The position numbers were made by a program, and so were the translations under genes. A stretch of 64,000 nucleotides of DNA from Zestomonas carbonaria (lineage in GTDB: Bacteria > Pseudomonadota > Gammaproteobacteria > Pseudomonadales > Pseudomonadaceae), in assembly GCF_904061905.1 (NCBI RefSeq), contig NZ_CAJFCI010000057.1, forward strand, positions 1-64,000. Reading direction: 5' to 3'. Position 1 is the stretch's first letter, and every line of letters begins with the position of its first letter. Below are positions 21,032 through 29,839 of the stretch, piece by piece. A model generated the notes under the pieces. The model saw nothing but the letters and a program-made list of their open reading frames with translations. It did no database searches and was not told the DNA's origin.

Positions 21032-22507
21032 ATGAGTACCCCCTCTTCCGCCTATGCGAACCTCGAACTGCAACCGATCGCCGGTCAATGGCGTGCCGGC
21101 AGCACCGGCCGTCGACTGGAAGTCCTCGATCCCTACACCCAGGAGCGCCTGCTGACGCTGAGCCTGGCCAGCCGCGAAGACCTCGACGCGGCCTACCGCA
21201 AGGCCCGCGAAGCCCAGGCCGCATGGGCCGACACCGCCCCGGCCGAACGCGCCAGGGTCTTGCTCGAGGCCGCGCGGATCTTCGACGAACGCCGCGAGGA
21301 GATCATCGACTGGCTCATCCGCGAGTCCGGCAGCACCCGCATCAAGGCGCAGATCGAATGGGGCGCGGCGCGCGCCATCACCCTGGAGTCGGCCAGCCTG
21401 CCGAGCCGCGTGCACGGCCGCATCGTCGCCTCCAACGTCCCCGGCAAGGAAAGCCGCGTCTACCGCGCGCCGCTCGGCGTGGTCGGCGTCATCAGCCCGT
21501 GGAACTTCCCACTGCACCTGACCCAGCGCTCGCTGGCCCCGGCCCTGGCGCTGGGCAACGCGGTGGTGGTCAAGCCGGCCAGCGACACCCCGGTGACCGG
21601 CGGCCTGCTGCTGGCGCGCATCTTCGAGGAAGCCGGCCTGCCGGCGGGCCTGCTCAGCGTGGTGGTCGGCGCCGGCAGCGAGATCGGCGACACCTTCGTC
21701 GCGCATCCGATCCCGGCGCTGATCTCCTTCACCGGCTCGACCCAGGTCGGTCGCGGCATCGGTGGCATCGCCAGCGGCGGCCCGCACCTCAAGCACGTGG
21801 CCCTGGAGCTGGGAGGCAACAGCCCGTTCGTGGTGCTGGCCGACGCCGATCTGGAACAGGCGGTGAACGCCGCCGTGGTCGGCAAGTTCCTCCACCAGGG
21901 ACAGATCTGCATGGCGATCAACCGCATCATCGTCGAGCAGCCGCTGCTGGAAGCCTTCACCCAACGCTTCGTCGAACGCGTCAAGGCCCTGCCCTACGGC
22001 GATCCGAGCCGGCCCGAGACGGTGATCGGCCCGGTGATCAACGCCCGGCAACTGGCCACCCTGAAGAACAAGGTCGCCACCGCCCAGGCCGAAGGCGCCC
22101 GGTTGCTGGTCGGCGGCGAGGCCCAGGGCAACGTGTTGCCGCCGCACGTGTTCGGCGACGTCAGCGCCGACATGGAAATCGCCCGCGAGGAAATCTTCGG
22201 CCCGCTGGTCGGCATCCAGGCCGCGCGCGACGCCGAGCACGCCCTGGAACTGGCCAACGGCAGCGAATACGGGCTGTCCAGCGCGGTGTTCACCGCCGAC
22301 CTGGAACGCGGCGTGCGCTTCGCCCGGCGCATCCACGCCGGCATGAGCCACGTCAATGACATCCCCGTCAACGACGAGCCCAACGCGCCGTTCGGCGGCG
22401 AGAAGAACTCCGGCCTCGGCCGCTTCAACGGCGACTGGGCGATCGACGAGTTCACCACCGACCAGTGGATCACCCTGCAGCACGCGCCGCGCCCCTACCC
22501 GTTCTGA
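21032..22507 (+). CDS. pchA: 4-Hydroxybenzaldehyde dehydrogenase PchA
   Basis: 491 aa NAD(P)+-dependent aldehyde dehydrogenase. Motifs: SPWNFP (about 155-160), FTGSTQVG coenzyme region (233-240), [10 protein letters not shown] with general base Glu259, and [11 protein letters not shown] with catalytic Cys293. In the p-cresol pathway it oxidises 4-hydroxybenzaldehyde to 4-hydroxybenzoate, the PobA substrate. It is the first gene of the pchA-C-X-F operon, an order known from Pseudomonas putida p-cresol degraders. Vanillin or benzaldehyde dehydrogenase is the alternative reading from sequence alone; the neighbours decide it. ATG 21032 follows AAGAGAGACAACCG. Confidence 0.92.
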   Translation: MSTPSSAYANLELQPIAGQWRAGSTGRRLEVLDPYTQERLLTLSLASREDLDAAYRKAREAQAAWADTAPAERARVLLEAARIFDERREEIIDWLIRESGSTRIKAQIEWGAARAITLESASLPSRVHGRIVASNVPGKESRVYRAPLGVVGVISPWNFPLHLTQRSLAPALALGNAVVVKPASDTPVTGGLLLARIFEEAGLPAGLLSVVVGAGSEIGDTFVAHPIPALISFTGSTQVGRGIGGIASGGPHLKHVALELGGNSPFVVLADADLEQAVNAAVVGKFLHQGQICMAINRIIVEQPLLEAFTQRFVERVKALPYGDPSRPETVIGPVINARQLATLKNKVATAQAEGARLLVGGEAQGNVLPPHVFGDVSADMEIAREEIFGPLVGIQAARDAEHALELANGSEYGLSSAVFTADLERGVRFARRIHAGMSHVNDIPVNDEPNAPFGGEKNSGLGRFNGDWAIDEFTTDQWITLQHAPRPYPF

Positions 22508-22549
22508 TCCGCCACGAACCACCCAACCCATAACAAGACGGAGTACGCC

Positions 22550-22891
22550 ATGTCCCCACTCCCCGACAGTCCGGCCGCGAAACGGACCTTCGCCGCTTGC
22601 CTTGCCCTACCGCTCGCCCTGTTCGCCTGCACCGCCGCCGCCGATGGCGACGGCGACGGCGTCTGGAAAGGCGGCGAGAACGTCTACGCCAAGGTCTGCG
22701 GCCACTGCCACGACACCGGCATCGGCCCGCAGGTCAAGGGCCGCCAGTTGCCGGCACCGTACATCACCGCCGTAGTGCGCCACGGTTTCCGCGCCATGCC
22801 GGCGTTCCCGGCCTCGTTCATCGACGACGACGCGCTGCAACAGGTCGCCGACTACATCGCCAACGCCCCGGCCCCCGTCGCCAAGCCATGA
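22550..22891 (+). CDS. pchC: p-Cresol methylhydroxylase cytochrome c subunit
   Basis: 113 aa periplasmic c-type cytochrome. Signal peptide (AKRTFAACLALPLALFACTAAA, cleavage about residue 31). One haem-binding motif, Cys50-Gly-His-Cys53-His54, and the axial methionine Met83 in FRAMPAFP. It accepts electrons from the FAD of PchF and passes them to the periplasmic electron chain. Mature size (about 80 aa) fits the small PchC subunit. Lies 42 nt behind pchA. Confidence 0.93.
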   Translation: MSPLPDSPAAKRTFAACLALPLALFACTAAADGDGDGVWKGGENVYAKVCGHCHDTGIGPQVKGRQLPAPYITAVVRHGFRAMPAFPASFIDDDALQQVADYIANAPAPVAKP

Positions 22892-22901
22892 GGAACCATG
22901 C

Positions 22902-23594
22902 ATGAACGTCGAACGTCGTTCCCTGCTCAAGGGCCTGGCCCTCGGCGGCCTGGCCGGCGCGGCCCTGGGCGGCTCCGGCCTGGCCGTCGCCAATGCCGTG
23001 GTCGGCGGCCCATCCCTGCCGGAGCAACCGATCCTGGCGCTGGTCAACGGCGAAACCGCCGAATCGGCCTTCCTGCTGGGCATCGGCGCCAGCCCGGTAG
23101 CCCGCCAGGTCGAGGTCCTGCGCGCCGATGCCGGCCTGGACTTCCTCCTGGGCCTGGAGAAACGCCTGCGCGGCGGCCGTCCGCAACGCCTCATCGGCCT
23201 GCTGGACGACGCCAGCGCGGCGCTGGTCCTGGACCTGGCACGCAGCGCCGGCGCCCGCGTGCAGTGGCTCGGCCAGCACGGCGTCGGGGCCACGGCGTCC
23301 CGGCACCGCCTGCTCGGCGCCGAGTCGGCCAATGGCTGCGCCCCGCATCTGGGCCGGCACCTGAACGCCTGTGGCGCCGGTTTCGACCTCAGCGCACAGC
23401 GCTTCCACGGCGGCCAGGCACCGCTGCGTCTGGCCGCCCCCGCCCGCAGCACCGCCGCGTCCGGGCAATGGGCCGCCACCCTGGGCTTCACCCTGGCCAC
23501 CCTGGGCCGCATCGACACCGCCCGGGCACCGCTGGCAAGCGATCAGCGGGCGCCGCTGACCGGCCATTTCGTTTCGTTCTCGATCGAAGCTTGA
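22902..23594 (+). CDS. pchX: PchX, twin-arginine-signal protein of the p-cresol operon
   Basis: 230 aa. The N-terminus NVERRSLLKGLALGGLAGAALGGSGLAVANA is a twin-arginine (Tat) signal: RRSLLK followed by a glycine-rich weakly hydrophobic stretch. The rest has no recognisable cofactor motif; it is Ala/Leu/Gly-rich with a few cysteines. The position between pchC and pchF corresponds to pchX of P. putida, whose function is, to my knowledge, not established. Ten nt separate it from pchC and 13 nt from pchF, so expression is stoichiometrically linked. An assembly or export partner of PchF is a reasonable inference. Confidence 0.82.
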   Translation: MNVERRSLLKGLALGGLAGAALGGSGLAVANAVVGGPSLPEQPILALVNGETAESAFLLGIGASPVARQVEVLRADAGLDFLLGLEKRLRGGRPQRLIGLLDDASAALVLDLARSAGARVQWLGQHGVGATASRHRLLGAESANGCAPHLGRHLNACGAGFDLSAQRFHGGQAPLRLAAPARSTAASGQWAATLGFTLATLGRIDTARAPLASDQRAPLTGHFVSFSIEA

Positions 23595-23607
23595 AGGAGC
23601 ACACCCC

Positions 23608-25176
23608 ATGACCGAGCAAACCAACAAGGCCCCGCTCCCGCGTGGAGTGGACGCCACCAATTTCCAGCAGGCCGTCGCCAAGTTCCGCAAGCTGCTGGGC
23701 GAGGAAAACGTCCTGGTCAAGGACGAGCAACTGATCCCCTACAACAAGATCATGATCGCCGTGGACGATGCCGAGCACGCGCCGTCCGCCGCCGTCACCG
23801 CCACCACGGTCGAACAGGTGCAGGGCGTGGTGAGGATCTGCAACGAGCACAAGATCCCGGTGTGGACCATCTCCACCGGCCGCAACTTCGGCTACGGCTC
23901 GGCGGCCCCGGGCCAGCGCGGCCAGGTGATCCTCGACCTGAAGAAGATGAACAGGATCCTGCACGTCGACCCAGAGCTGTGCACCGCCCTGGTCGAGCCT
24001 GGCGTGACCTACCAGCAGCTCTACGACTACCTGCAGGAAAACAACCTCCCGCTGATGCTGTCGTTCTCCGCCCCCTCGGCCATCGCCGGACCGCTGGGCA
24101 ACACCATGGACCGCGGCGTGGGCTACACCCCCTACGGCGAGCACTTCCTCATGCAGTGCGGCATGGAAGTGGTGCTGGCCAACGGCGACGTCTACCGCAC
24201 CGGGATGGGCGGCGTGAAGGGCGACAACGCCTGGCAGGTGTTCAAGTGGGGCTACGGCCCGACCCTGGACGGCATGTTCACCCAGGCCAACTACGGCATC
24301 TGCACCAAGATGGGCTTCTGGCTGATGCCCAAGCCGCCGGTGTTCAAGCCGTTCGAGATCAAGTTCGAGGACGAGACCGACATCGCCGAGATCGTCGAAT
24401 TCATCCGCCCGCTGCGCATCGCCCAGGTGATCCCCAACGCGGTGGTGATCGCCGGCGTGCTGTGGGAAGCCGCGACCTGCAACACCCGCCGCGCCGACTA
24501 CACCACCGAGCCGGGCGCCACGCCCGATGCGATCCTCAAGCAGATCCAGAAGGACAAGAACCTCGGCGCCTGGAACGTTTACGCCGCGCTGTACGGCACC
24601 CCGGAGCAGGTCGAGGTCAACTGGAAGATCGTCACCGGCGCGCTGAAGCAACTGGGCAAGGGCAGGATCATCACCGAGGAGGAAGCCGGCGACACCCAGC
24701 CGTTCAAGTACCGCGCCCAATTGATGTCCGGCGTGCCGAACCTCCAGGAATTCGGCCTGTACAACTGGCGCGGCGGCGGCGGCTCGATGTGGTTCGCCCC
24801 GGTGAGCCAGGCACGCGGCAGCGAATGCGCCAAGCAGCAGGCGCTGGCCAAGCGGATTCTCAACAAGTACGGCCTGGACTACGTCGGCGAGTTCATCGTC
24901 GGTTGGCGCGACATGCACCACGTCATCGACGTGCTGTACGACCGCACCCTCCCGGAGGAGACCGAACGCGCCAACGCCTGCTTCAACGAGCTGCTGGACG
25001 AGTTCGAGAAGCAGGGCTACGCCGTGTACCGGGTGAACACCGCGTTCCAGGATCGCGTCGCACAGAGCTACGGTCCGGTCAAGCGCCGGCTCGAACACAC
25101 CCTCAAGCGCGCCCTGGACCCTAACAACATCCTGGCCCCGGGCAAGTCGGGCATCGACCTGGCCAACGACTTCTGA
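23608..25176 (+). CDS. pchF: p-Cresol methylhydroxylase flavoprotein subunit
   Basis: 522 aa, vanillyl-alcohol-oxidase family. It dehydrogenates p-cresol to a quinone methide, which water converts to 4-hydroxybenzyl alcohol, and then oxidises that to 4-hydroxybenzaldehyde. N-terminal FAD domain (TISTGRNFGYGSAAP). All key residues I know from the P. putida enzyme are present with an offset of one (initiator Met): Tyr96, Glu381, Tyr385 (covalent 8-alpha-O-tyrosyl FAD), Glu428, His437, Asp441, Tyr474, Arg475. No N-terminal signal peptide is visible, although the enzyme family works with a periplasmic cytochrome. GGAG precedes the ATG. Eugenol hydroxylase is the alternative, but residue-level similarity favours p-cresol. 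Confidence 0.94.
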   Translation: MTEQTNKAPLPRGVDATNFQQAVAKFRKLLGEENVLVKDEQLIPYNKIMIAVDDAEHAPSAAVTATTVEQVQGVVRICNEHKIPVWTISTGRNFGYGSAAPGQRGQVILDLKKMNRILHVDPELCTALVEPGVTYQQLYDYLQENNLPLMLSFSAPSAIAGPLGNTMDRGVGYTPYGEHFLMQCGMEVVLANGDVYRTGMGGVKGDNAWQVFKWGYGPTLDGMFTQANYGICTKMGFWLMPKPPVFKPFEIKFEDETDIAEIVEFIRPLRIAQVIPNAVVIAGVLWEAATCNTRRADYTTEPGATPDAILKQIQKDKNLGAWNVYAALYGTPEQVEVNWKIVTGALKQLGKGRIITEEEAGDTQPFKYRAQLMSGVPNLQEFGLYNWRGGGGSMWFAPVSQARGSECAKQQALAKRILNKYGLDYVGEFIVGWRDMHHVIDVLYDRTLPEETERANACFNELLDEFEKQGYAVYRVNTAFQDRVAQSYGPVKRRLEHTLKRALDPNNILAPGKSGIDLANDF

Positions 25177-25231
25177 GCGGGCCAGGGAGGAGCCCCCGCA
25201 ACCCGCTTCGATGACAAGCGCTGAAAAGACT

Positions 25232-25256
25232 CGGGCCCGCTGGAAAGGCGGGCCCG
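25232..25256. terminator. GC-rich hairpin between pchF and tRNA-Arg
   Basis: Perfect stem cgggcccgc ... gcgggcccg. It could end the pch operon on the plus strand (no T-run). On the minus strand it follows the tRNA and leads into a short T-rich stretch. Confidence 0.6.
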
Positions 25257-25264
25257 GCAATGCG

Positions 25265-25341
25265 TGGTGTCCCAGAGTGGGTTCGAACCACCAACCTTCC
25301 CCTTAGGAGGGGGATGCTCTATCCAATTGAGCTACTGGGAC
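25265..25341 (-). tRNA. tRNA-Arg (anticodon CCU)
   Basis: 77 nt including encoded CCA. Acceptor stem GTCCCAG/CTGGGAC, D-arm AGCTCAATTGGATAGAGC, anticodon loop CTCCTAA (CCT), T-arm GGTTCGAACC. Its 3' end faces the pch cluster, a common orientation for island insertion sites. Confidence 0.95.
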
Positions 25342-25419
25342 ATTTTCGTTGTCGTCGCAACCTCGCGACGATTGCGACCGGGCGGCATGTTAGCGGCCGA
25401 AACGGTTTTTGTCATGCCG

Positions 25420-25959
25420 TCAGCGGCGCAATAGCACCAACAATTCCTCTACCGTCCGTGACAGCGGTCCCGAGTTGTCCAGCGCCAGAATCGAGCCGGC
25501 ATACGCCTGCAACTGCCCATTGCGGGCCAGCCGCGCCTCGATTTCCGCCAACGTCTCGCGACCACGGGCCAGCAGGCGGCGACGCAGTTCCTCCGGCGCG
25601 ACGTGCAGCATCACCCCCAGTATCCGTGGATAGCGCTGCCGCGCCTGCGGCCAGTAGTCGCGCGAACCATTGACCAGCACGTCCCAGCCAGAACCCAGCC
25701 AGTCATCGATCTCGGCGGGAATCCCGTAGGCCAGGCCATTGGCCCGCCAGCTCATGGCGAAGGCCCCTTGCCGCTCCAGTTCGTCGAAGCGCGCCTCGCC
25801 GACAGCCAGCGCATCCTCGCCCGACGCTTCCGCGGAGCGGGTGATCACGCGGCGGACGATCCGGCACCCCTGCGCCAACAAAACCTCGCGCGCGGCCGTC
25901 AACACGCTATCCTTACCAGCGCCCGAGGGCCCCATGAGATAGATCAACCTGCCGACCAT
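25420..25959 (-). CDS. phnN: Ribose 1,5-bisphosphate phosphokinase PhnN
   Basis: 179 aa guanylate-kinase-like protein with P-loop GPSGAGKDS at the N-terminus and the PhnN-type continuation (VITRSAEASGEDALAVGEARFDELERQGAFAMSWRANGLAYGIP). PhnN phosphorylates ribose 1,5-bisphosphate to PRPP, the last step of phosphonate C-P lyase metabolism, and can supply PRPP independently. No other phn gene is in the window, so here it stands alone between a tRNA and amrZ. Confidence 0.88.
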   Translation of the reverse strand: MVGRLIYLMGPSGAGKDSVLTAAREVLLAQGCRIVRRVITRSAEASGEDALAVGEARFDELERQGAFAMSWRANGLAYGIPAEIDDWLGSGWDVLVNGSRDYWPQARQRYPRILGVMLHVAPEELRRRLLARGRETLAEIEARLARNGQLQAYAGSILALDNSGPLSRTVEELLVLLRR

Positions 25960-26227
25960 GGGCTCCAGCTTCCTCGGGGGATATCGTTCACTCCGGCAGC
26001 TCCTGTTTCACGCGATATTTGCCCAGTGCAGCGCATTTCGGATAACCGGTGCTGGCAAAAAGCCTTCTCTCCAGCCAGAATGTGACATGTAATTGACGCC
26101 AAAGACTGGACATTTTTTACAGCAAATTGCGATATTGACGGAACCGTTCCGCCCTGAGGGCTGTCGAAGAATGACAATTCTGGCGGCTCAGTGCCATCAT
26201 CGATCCCTTGAACTAATCGGTTAATGT

Positions 26228-26554
26228 ATGCGCCCTATGAAACAGGCTATCTACTCCAGCCGCACGGCTGACAAATTCGTGGTTCGCTTACCCGAAGGCA
26301 TGCGCGAGCGTATCGCCGACATTGCGCGCAATCATCACCGCAGCATGAACTCCGAGATCATCGCTCGCCTCGAGCAGAGCATGCTGCAGGAAGGCGCACT
26401 CGATGACGATCTGAGTCTGAGCCATGATCGCCCCGAGCTGTCCCTGCACGAACGCGAGCTGCTGCAACGCTTCCGCCAGTTGTCCCGCCGCCAGCAGAAC
26501 GCCCTGATCGCCCTGATCGCCCATGATGTGGAAATGAACGCCGAAGAGGCCTGA
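26228..26554 (+). CDS. amrZ: Ribbon-helix-helix regulator AmrZ
   Basis: 108 aa. The Arc-type ribbon-helix-helix domain is at about 13-55 ([38 protein letters not shown]), with a flexible N-terminus and a helical C-terminal oligomerisation region ([31 protein letters not shown]). AmrZ controls alginate, motility, c-di-GMP and biofilm genes in pseudomonads and represses itself. The gene is single, with a strong terminator 23 nt downstream. The upstream region holds the palindrome CGGAACCGTTCCG (26139-26151). Confidence 0.95.
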   Translation: MRPMKQAIYSSRTADKFVVRLPEGMRERIADIARNHHRSMNSEIIARLEQSMLQEGALDDDLSLSHDRPELSLHERELLQRFRQLSRRQQNALIALIAHDVEMNAEEA

Positions 26555-26576
26555 TTCGCTTCCACGATCATAGAGA

Positions 26577-26600
26577 AAGCCGGCTCACCGCCGGCTTTTT
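26577..26600 (+). terminator. Rho-independent terminator of amrZ
   Basis: Stem AAGCCGGC/GCCGGCTT, loop TCACC, then TTTTTC. It sits between amrZ and the convergent mgtE end, so it may serve both. Confidence 0.88.
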
Positions 26601-26608
26601 CATTTGCG

Positions 26609-28051
26609 TCAGAGCAGGAACAGCGTCGCCAGCCCCAGGAAGATGAAGAAGCCGCCGCTGTCGGTCATCGCGGTGATCATCACGCTCGCACCCATCGCCG
26701 GGTCGCGCCCCGTGCGCAGCAGGGTCATCGGGATCAGCACTCCCATCAACGCCGCCAGCAGCAGGTTCAGGGTCATCGCCGCGGTCATCACCACGCCCAG
26801 CGACCAGCTACCGTAAAGCCACCAGGCCACGCCACCGATCACCCCGCCCCACACCAGGCCGTTGATCAGCGAAACGCCCAGCTCCTTGCGCAGCAGCCGG
26901 CTGGTGTTGCCGGTACTGACCTGGTCCAGGGCAATGGCGCGAACGATCATGGTGATGGTCTGGTTGCCCGAGTTGCCACCGATCCCCGCCACGATGGGCA
27001 TCAGCGCGGCAAGGGCCACCAGCTTCTCGATGGAGCCTTCGAACACGCCGATCACCCGCGAGGCGATAAAGGCGGTGATCAGGTTGATCGCCAGCCAGGA
27101 CCAGCGGTTGCGCACCGACTTCCACACCGAGGCGAAGATATCCTCCTCCTCGCGCAGACCGGCCATGTTGAGCACTTCGCTCTCGCTTTCCTCACGGATC
27201 AGGTCGACCATCTCGTCGATGGTCAGACGGCCGATCAGCTTGCCGCCCTTGTCCACCACCGGCGCGGAAATCAGGTCGTAGCGCTCGAACGCCTGCGCAG
27301 CGTCGTAGGCATCCTCGTCGGGGCCGAAGCTCACCGGGTCGCTGGCCATCACTTCGGAGACCTGCTTGTCCGGGTCGTTGACCAGCAGGCGCTTGATCGG
27401 CAGCACCCCCTTGAGGATGCCGTCGTAGTCGACCACGAACAGCTTGTCGGTATGGCCCGGCAGCTCCTTCAGGCGGCGCAGGTAGCGCAATACCACTTCG
27501 AGGGTGACGTCCTCGCGGATGGTGACCATCTCGAAGTCCATCAGCGCGCCGACCTCGTCCTCCTCGTAGGACAGCGCCGAACGCACGCGCTCGCGTTGCT
27601 GGGCGTCGAGGGACTCCATCAACTCGTGGACCACGTCGCGCGGCAGCTCGGGCGCGAGGTCGGCCAGTTCGTCGGCGTCCATCTCCTTGGCGGCGGCAAG
27701 GATCTCGTGATCGTCCATGTCGGCGATCAACGTCTCCCGCACCGCGTCGGAGACCTCGAGGAGGATGTCGCCGTCGCGCTCGGCCTTGACCAGTTGCCAG
27801 ACGGTCAGGCGATCGTCCAGGGGCAGGGCTTCGAGGATATGGGCAACGTCGGCGGAGTGCAGCTCGTCGAGCTTGCGCTGGAGTTCGGCGAGGTTCTGTC
27901 GGTGGACCAGGCTCTCGACCCGCTCCTGGTGCTGGCCTTCCTGACGGTGGGTCAGGTCTTCGACCAGTTTGTGCCGATGCAGCAGGTCGACCACCTGTGC
28001 GAGGCGATCCTGCAGGCTTTCTTGCGGCTTTTTGGCTTCTACTTCGGTCAT
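26609..28051 (-). CDS. mgtE: Magnesium transporter MgtE
   Basis: 480 aa. N-terminal MgtE domain of helical repeats (LHSADVAHILEALPLDDRLTVWQLV), two CBS domains (about 140-270: VDYDGILKGVLPIKRLL; ISAPVVDKGGKLIGRLTIDEMV), then five transmembrane helices with the conserved pore segment GIGGNSGNQTITMIVRA. It is a Mg2+-gated channel; the cytosolic domain closes it when Mg2+ is high. I chose ATG 28051 because GGTGGAG lies about 7 nt upstream; GTG 28063 is an alternative. Confidence 0.95.
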   Translation of the reverse strand: MTEVEAKKPQESLQDRLAQVVDLLHRHKLVEDLTHRQEGQHQERVESLVHRQNLAELQRKLDELHSADVAHILEALPLDDRLTVWQLVKAERDGDILLEVSDAVRETLIADMDDHEILAAAKEMDADELADLAPELPRDVVHELMESLDAQQRERVRSALSYEEDEVGALMDFEMVTIREDVTLEVVLRYLRRLKELPGHTDKLFVVDYDGILKGVLPIKRLLVNDPDKQVSEVMASDPVSFGPDEDAYDAAQAFERYDLISAPVVDKGGKLIGRLTIDEMVDLIREESESEVLNMAGLREEEDIFASVWKSVRNRWSWLAINLITAFIASRVIGVFEGSIEKLVALAALMPIVAGIGGNSGNQTITMIVRAIALDQVSTGNTSRLLRKELGVSLINGLVWGGVIGGVAWWLYGSWSLGVVMTAAMTLNLLLAALMGVLIPMTLLRTGRDPAMGASVMITAMTDSGGFFIFLGLATLFLL

Positions 28052-28366
28052 GGCGCGCTCCACCCCAGCGGTGGCGCACCACAGGGGTTCAGACGGTCAG
28101 GTTGTAATCGGACAGCGGATTCGAATATCTACTGGGTAAGTCCATGGTGGTGCCCAACAAGCCCCGGCGGGGCTGACGGCGCAAATGATAGCACCGCCCA
28201 GCCCGGTTCACGTGACAAAATCTTGGCAAGAACAAACAGTTGCACAACAAAGTTGAGTGTCAACCGCATTCCCCTCTGCGACGCAGACCACATTGCAAAG
28301 GACACATCCTGACGCTCCCCGCCCATCCGGCTAAGCTGTTTCGCGATCGTCAAGGAGGACGTCATC
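28052..28366. other. Intergenic region between divergent mgtE and a secreted-protein gene
   Basis: 315 nt. Contains a short perfect hairpin AGCCCCGGCGGGGCT (28160-28174). I see no Mg2+-sensing leader of known type, RNA gene or further coding region. Confidence 0.5.
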
Positions 28367-28876
28367 ATGCTTGGACAAGCCTGCGCCCGTTTTTGCGCCA
28401 CCCTGCTCTGCTCATTTCTCGTCGCTGCGCCAGCCACGGCGAACACCGTGTTCCGCTGCGAAGACGCCCGGGGACACGTCACGTTCACCCAGCACGGCTG
28501 CTCCGCCGGGCAGAACCAGCTTCTTCAGGACGCCCGCAACCCCACGCCGGGAAGCGGGAAGCCGGTGCCGATGGCGAAATCCGCCGGGCATGAACGCAAG
28601 ACGGCATCCCGAGCGGCGGAGCATCACAAGGAACCCGTGGTCGTCGCCGAACGCCATGACGGCTGCGGCAACCGCGTCACCGGCAGCGCCCGCCGCACGG
28701 CGATCATCCAGCAGCAGGTGCGCGCCGGCATGACCCGCGCCGACGTGGAAAGCGCCCTGGGCAAACCCGACAGGATCAGCAGCCAGGACGGCCGGACGCG
28801 CTATCACTACCGCGATAACGACGGAAACAGTCGCCAGGTCAGTTTCGACGAGAATGGTTGCGTGCGCGGCAAGTAG
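28367..28876 (+). CDS. Secreted DUF4124-like protein with SmpA/OmlA-like tail
   Basis: 169 aa. Signal peptide (hydrophobic CATLLCSFLVAAPATA, cleavage about residue 25), then a DUF4124-type segment (NTVFRCEDARGHVTFTQHGCSAGQ) with its two cysteines, a basic linker, and a C-terminal module (QVRAGMTRADVESALGKPDRISSQDGRTRYHYRD) resembling the SmpA/OmlA fold. Likely periplasmic; function unknown. AAGGAGGAC lies just before the ATG. Monocistronic. Confidence 0.75.
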   Translation: MLGQACARFCATLLCSFLVAAPATANTVFRCEDARGHVTFTQHGCSAGQNQLLQDARNPTPGSGKPVPMAKSAGHERKTASRAAEHHKEPVVVAERHDGCGNRVTGSARRTAIIQQQVRAGMTRADVESALGKPDRISSQDGRTRYHYRDNDGNSRQVSFDENGCVRGK

Positions 28877-28941
28877 CCGCCGCTCCTCGGGAAAGCCCCT
28901 GTCCGGCAACGGCCAATGCGCACGTATCGACGGGCAAAGAA

Positions 28942-28969
28942 AAAGGGCCTGCATTTCTGCAGGCCCTTT
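28942..28969 (-). terminator. Terminator of the tRNA-Arg/Ser operon
   Basis: Perfect hairpin AAAGGGCCTGCA/TGCAGGCCCTTT with a 4-nt loop. On the minus strand it is followed by TTTTTCTTT, so it ends transcription through the tRNAs. Confidence 0.85.
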
Positions 28970-28974
28970 CTGGA

Positions 28975-29051
28975 TGGCGCACTCGAGAGGATTCGAACCT
29001 CTGACCGCCCGGTTCGTAGCCGGGTACTCTATCCAGCTGAGCTACGAGTGC
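28975..29051 (-). tRNA. tRNA-Arg (anticodon ACG), copy 1
   Basis: 77 nt with encoded CCA; acceptor GCACTCG/CGAGTGC, anticodon loop CTACGAA. Identical to the copy at 29126-29202; last tRNA of the minus-strand cluster. Confidence 0.96.
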
Positions 29052-29125
29052 GTGTGGCGCTTGATGGACCAGATCACCGCTGGTTGAAACGAGCCTTCTT
29101 CCATCACTGGAAGCCGACTTGAATA

Positions 29126-29202
29126 TGGCGCACTCGAGAGGATTCGAACCTCTGACCGCCCGGTTCGTAGCCGGGTACTCTATCCAGCTGAGCTACGAGT
29201 GC
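29126..29202 (-). tRNA. tRNA-Arg (anticodon ACG), copy 2
   Basis: 77 nt, identical to the neighbouring tRNA-Arg at 28975. A 74-nt spacer separates them, consistent with a recent tandem duplication. Confidence 0.96.
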
Positions 29203-29307
29203 GCTGAGCGTGCGCATTATAGGGAGTGAATCTCGATGTTCAAGTACTAGTCCGAATATTTTCAACAACTTACCGGACCGCTCGAACATTACCCCGCAAT
29301 GCGAATA

Positions 29308-29398
29308 TGGCGGAGAAGGGGGGATTCGAACCCCCGACACCCTTTTGAGGTGTACTCCCTTAGCAGGGGAGCGCCTTCGGCCACTCGGCCACCTCTCC
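29308..29398 (-). tRNA. tRNA-Ser (anticodon GCU)
   Basis: 91 nt with encoded CCA and a long variable arm (class II). Acceptor GGAGAGG/CTTCTCC, anticodon loop CTGCTAA, T-loop GGTTCGAATCC. First of the three tRNAs downstream of rsmA. Confidence 0.96.
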
Positions 29399-29460
29399 GC
29401 AACACGGGGCGCATAATAACCATGTTTTCCCCGTTTGCAAAGCCAAAAATTTTAGAAAAA

Positions 29461-29646
29461 TTAGTGGTTTGGTTCTTGGTCCTTCTCTTTCTGGATGCGC
29501 TGGTAAATCTCTTCGCGGTGCACCGCAACCTCCTTCGGAGCGTTGACCCCGATGCGCACCTGATTACCCTTCACACCCAACACGGTGACGGTGACATCGT
29601 CACCCACCATCAGGGTCTCTCCGACCCGGCGAGTTAGAATCAGCAT
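29461..29646 (-). CDS. rsmA: Carbon storage/post-transcriptional regulator RsmA (CsrA)
   Basis: 61 aa, the full family length. [51 protein letters not shown] is essentially invariant; the RNA-binding Leu4, Arg6/7 and the VHREE motif with Arg44 are present. A dimeric RNA-binding protein that blocks ribosome access at GGA motifs and is titrated by RsmY/Z-type small RNAs. It lies between lysC and tRNA-Ser on one strand, the conserved alaS-lysC-csrA-tRNA order of gammaproteobacteria. Confidence 0.98.
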   Translation of the reverse strand: MLILTRRVGETLMVGDDVTVTVLGVKGNQVRIGVNAPKEVAVHREEIYQRIQKEKDQEPNH

Positions 29647-29800
29647 TCCTTTCTCCTCACGGATAAACAGTTCAGGACAACAAATCAGTCTGCAAAAAGT
29701 AAATGGTGGCAGCCGCCGACCTTATCAAGGGCAGACGGCCTAACCTGAGTATTGACTAGCGCGGGCAGAAAGAAAGTTCCACCCCGACGGCCAAAACGAT

Positions 29801-29828
29801 GAAAGGCGCGGGGTTGACCGCGCCTTTC
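29801..29828 (-). terminator. Terminator of lysC
   Basis: Stem GAAAGGCGCG/CGCGCCTTTC with an 8-nt loop, 12 nt beyond the lysC stop on the minus strand, ahead of rsmA. The T-run is broken (TTTC...TTTT). Confidence 0.7.
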
Positions 29829-29839
29829 ATTCAACAGCC

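Noticed and set aside
26139-26151. Palindrome CGGAACCGTTCCG as an AmrZ autorepression site
   Set aside because: AmrZ sites I know are built on GGCA/GCC words, which this palindrome lacks; kept only as a note in the amrZ entry.
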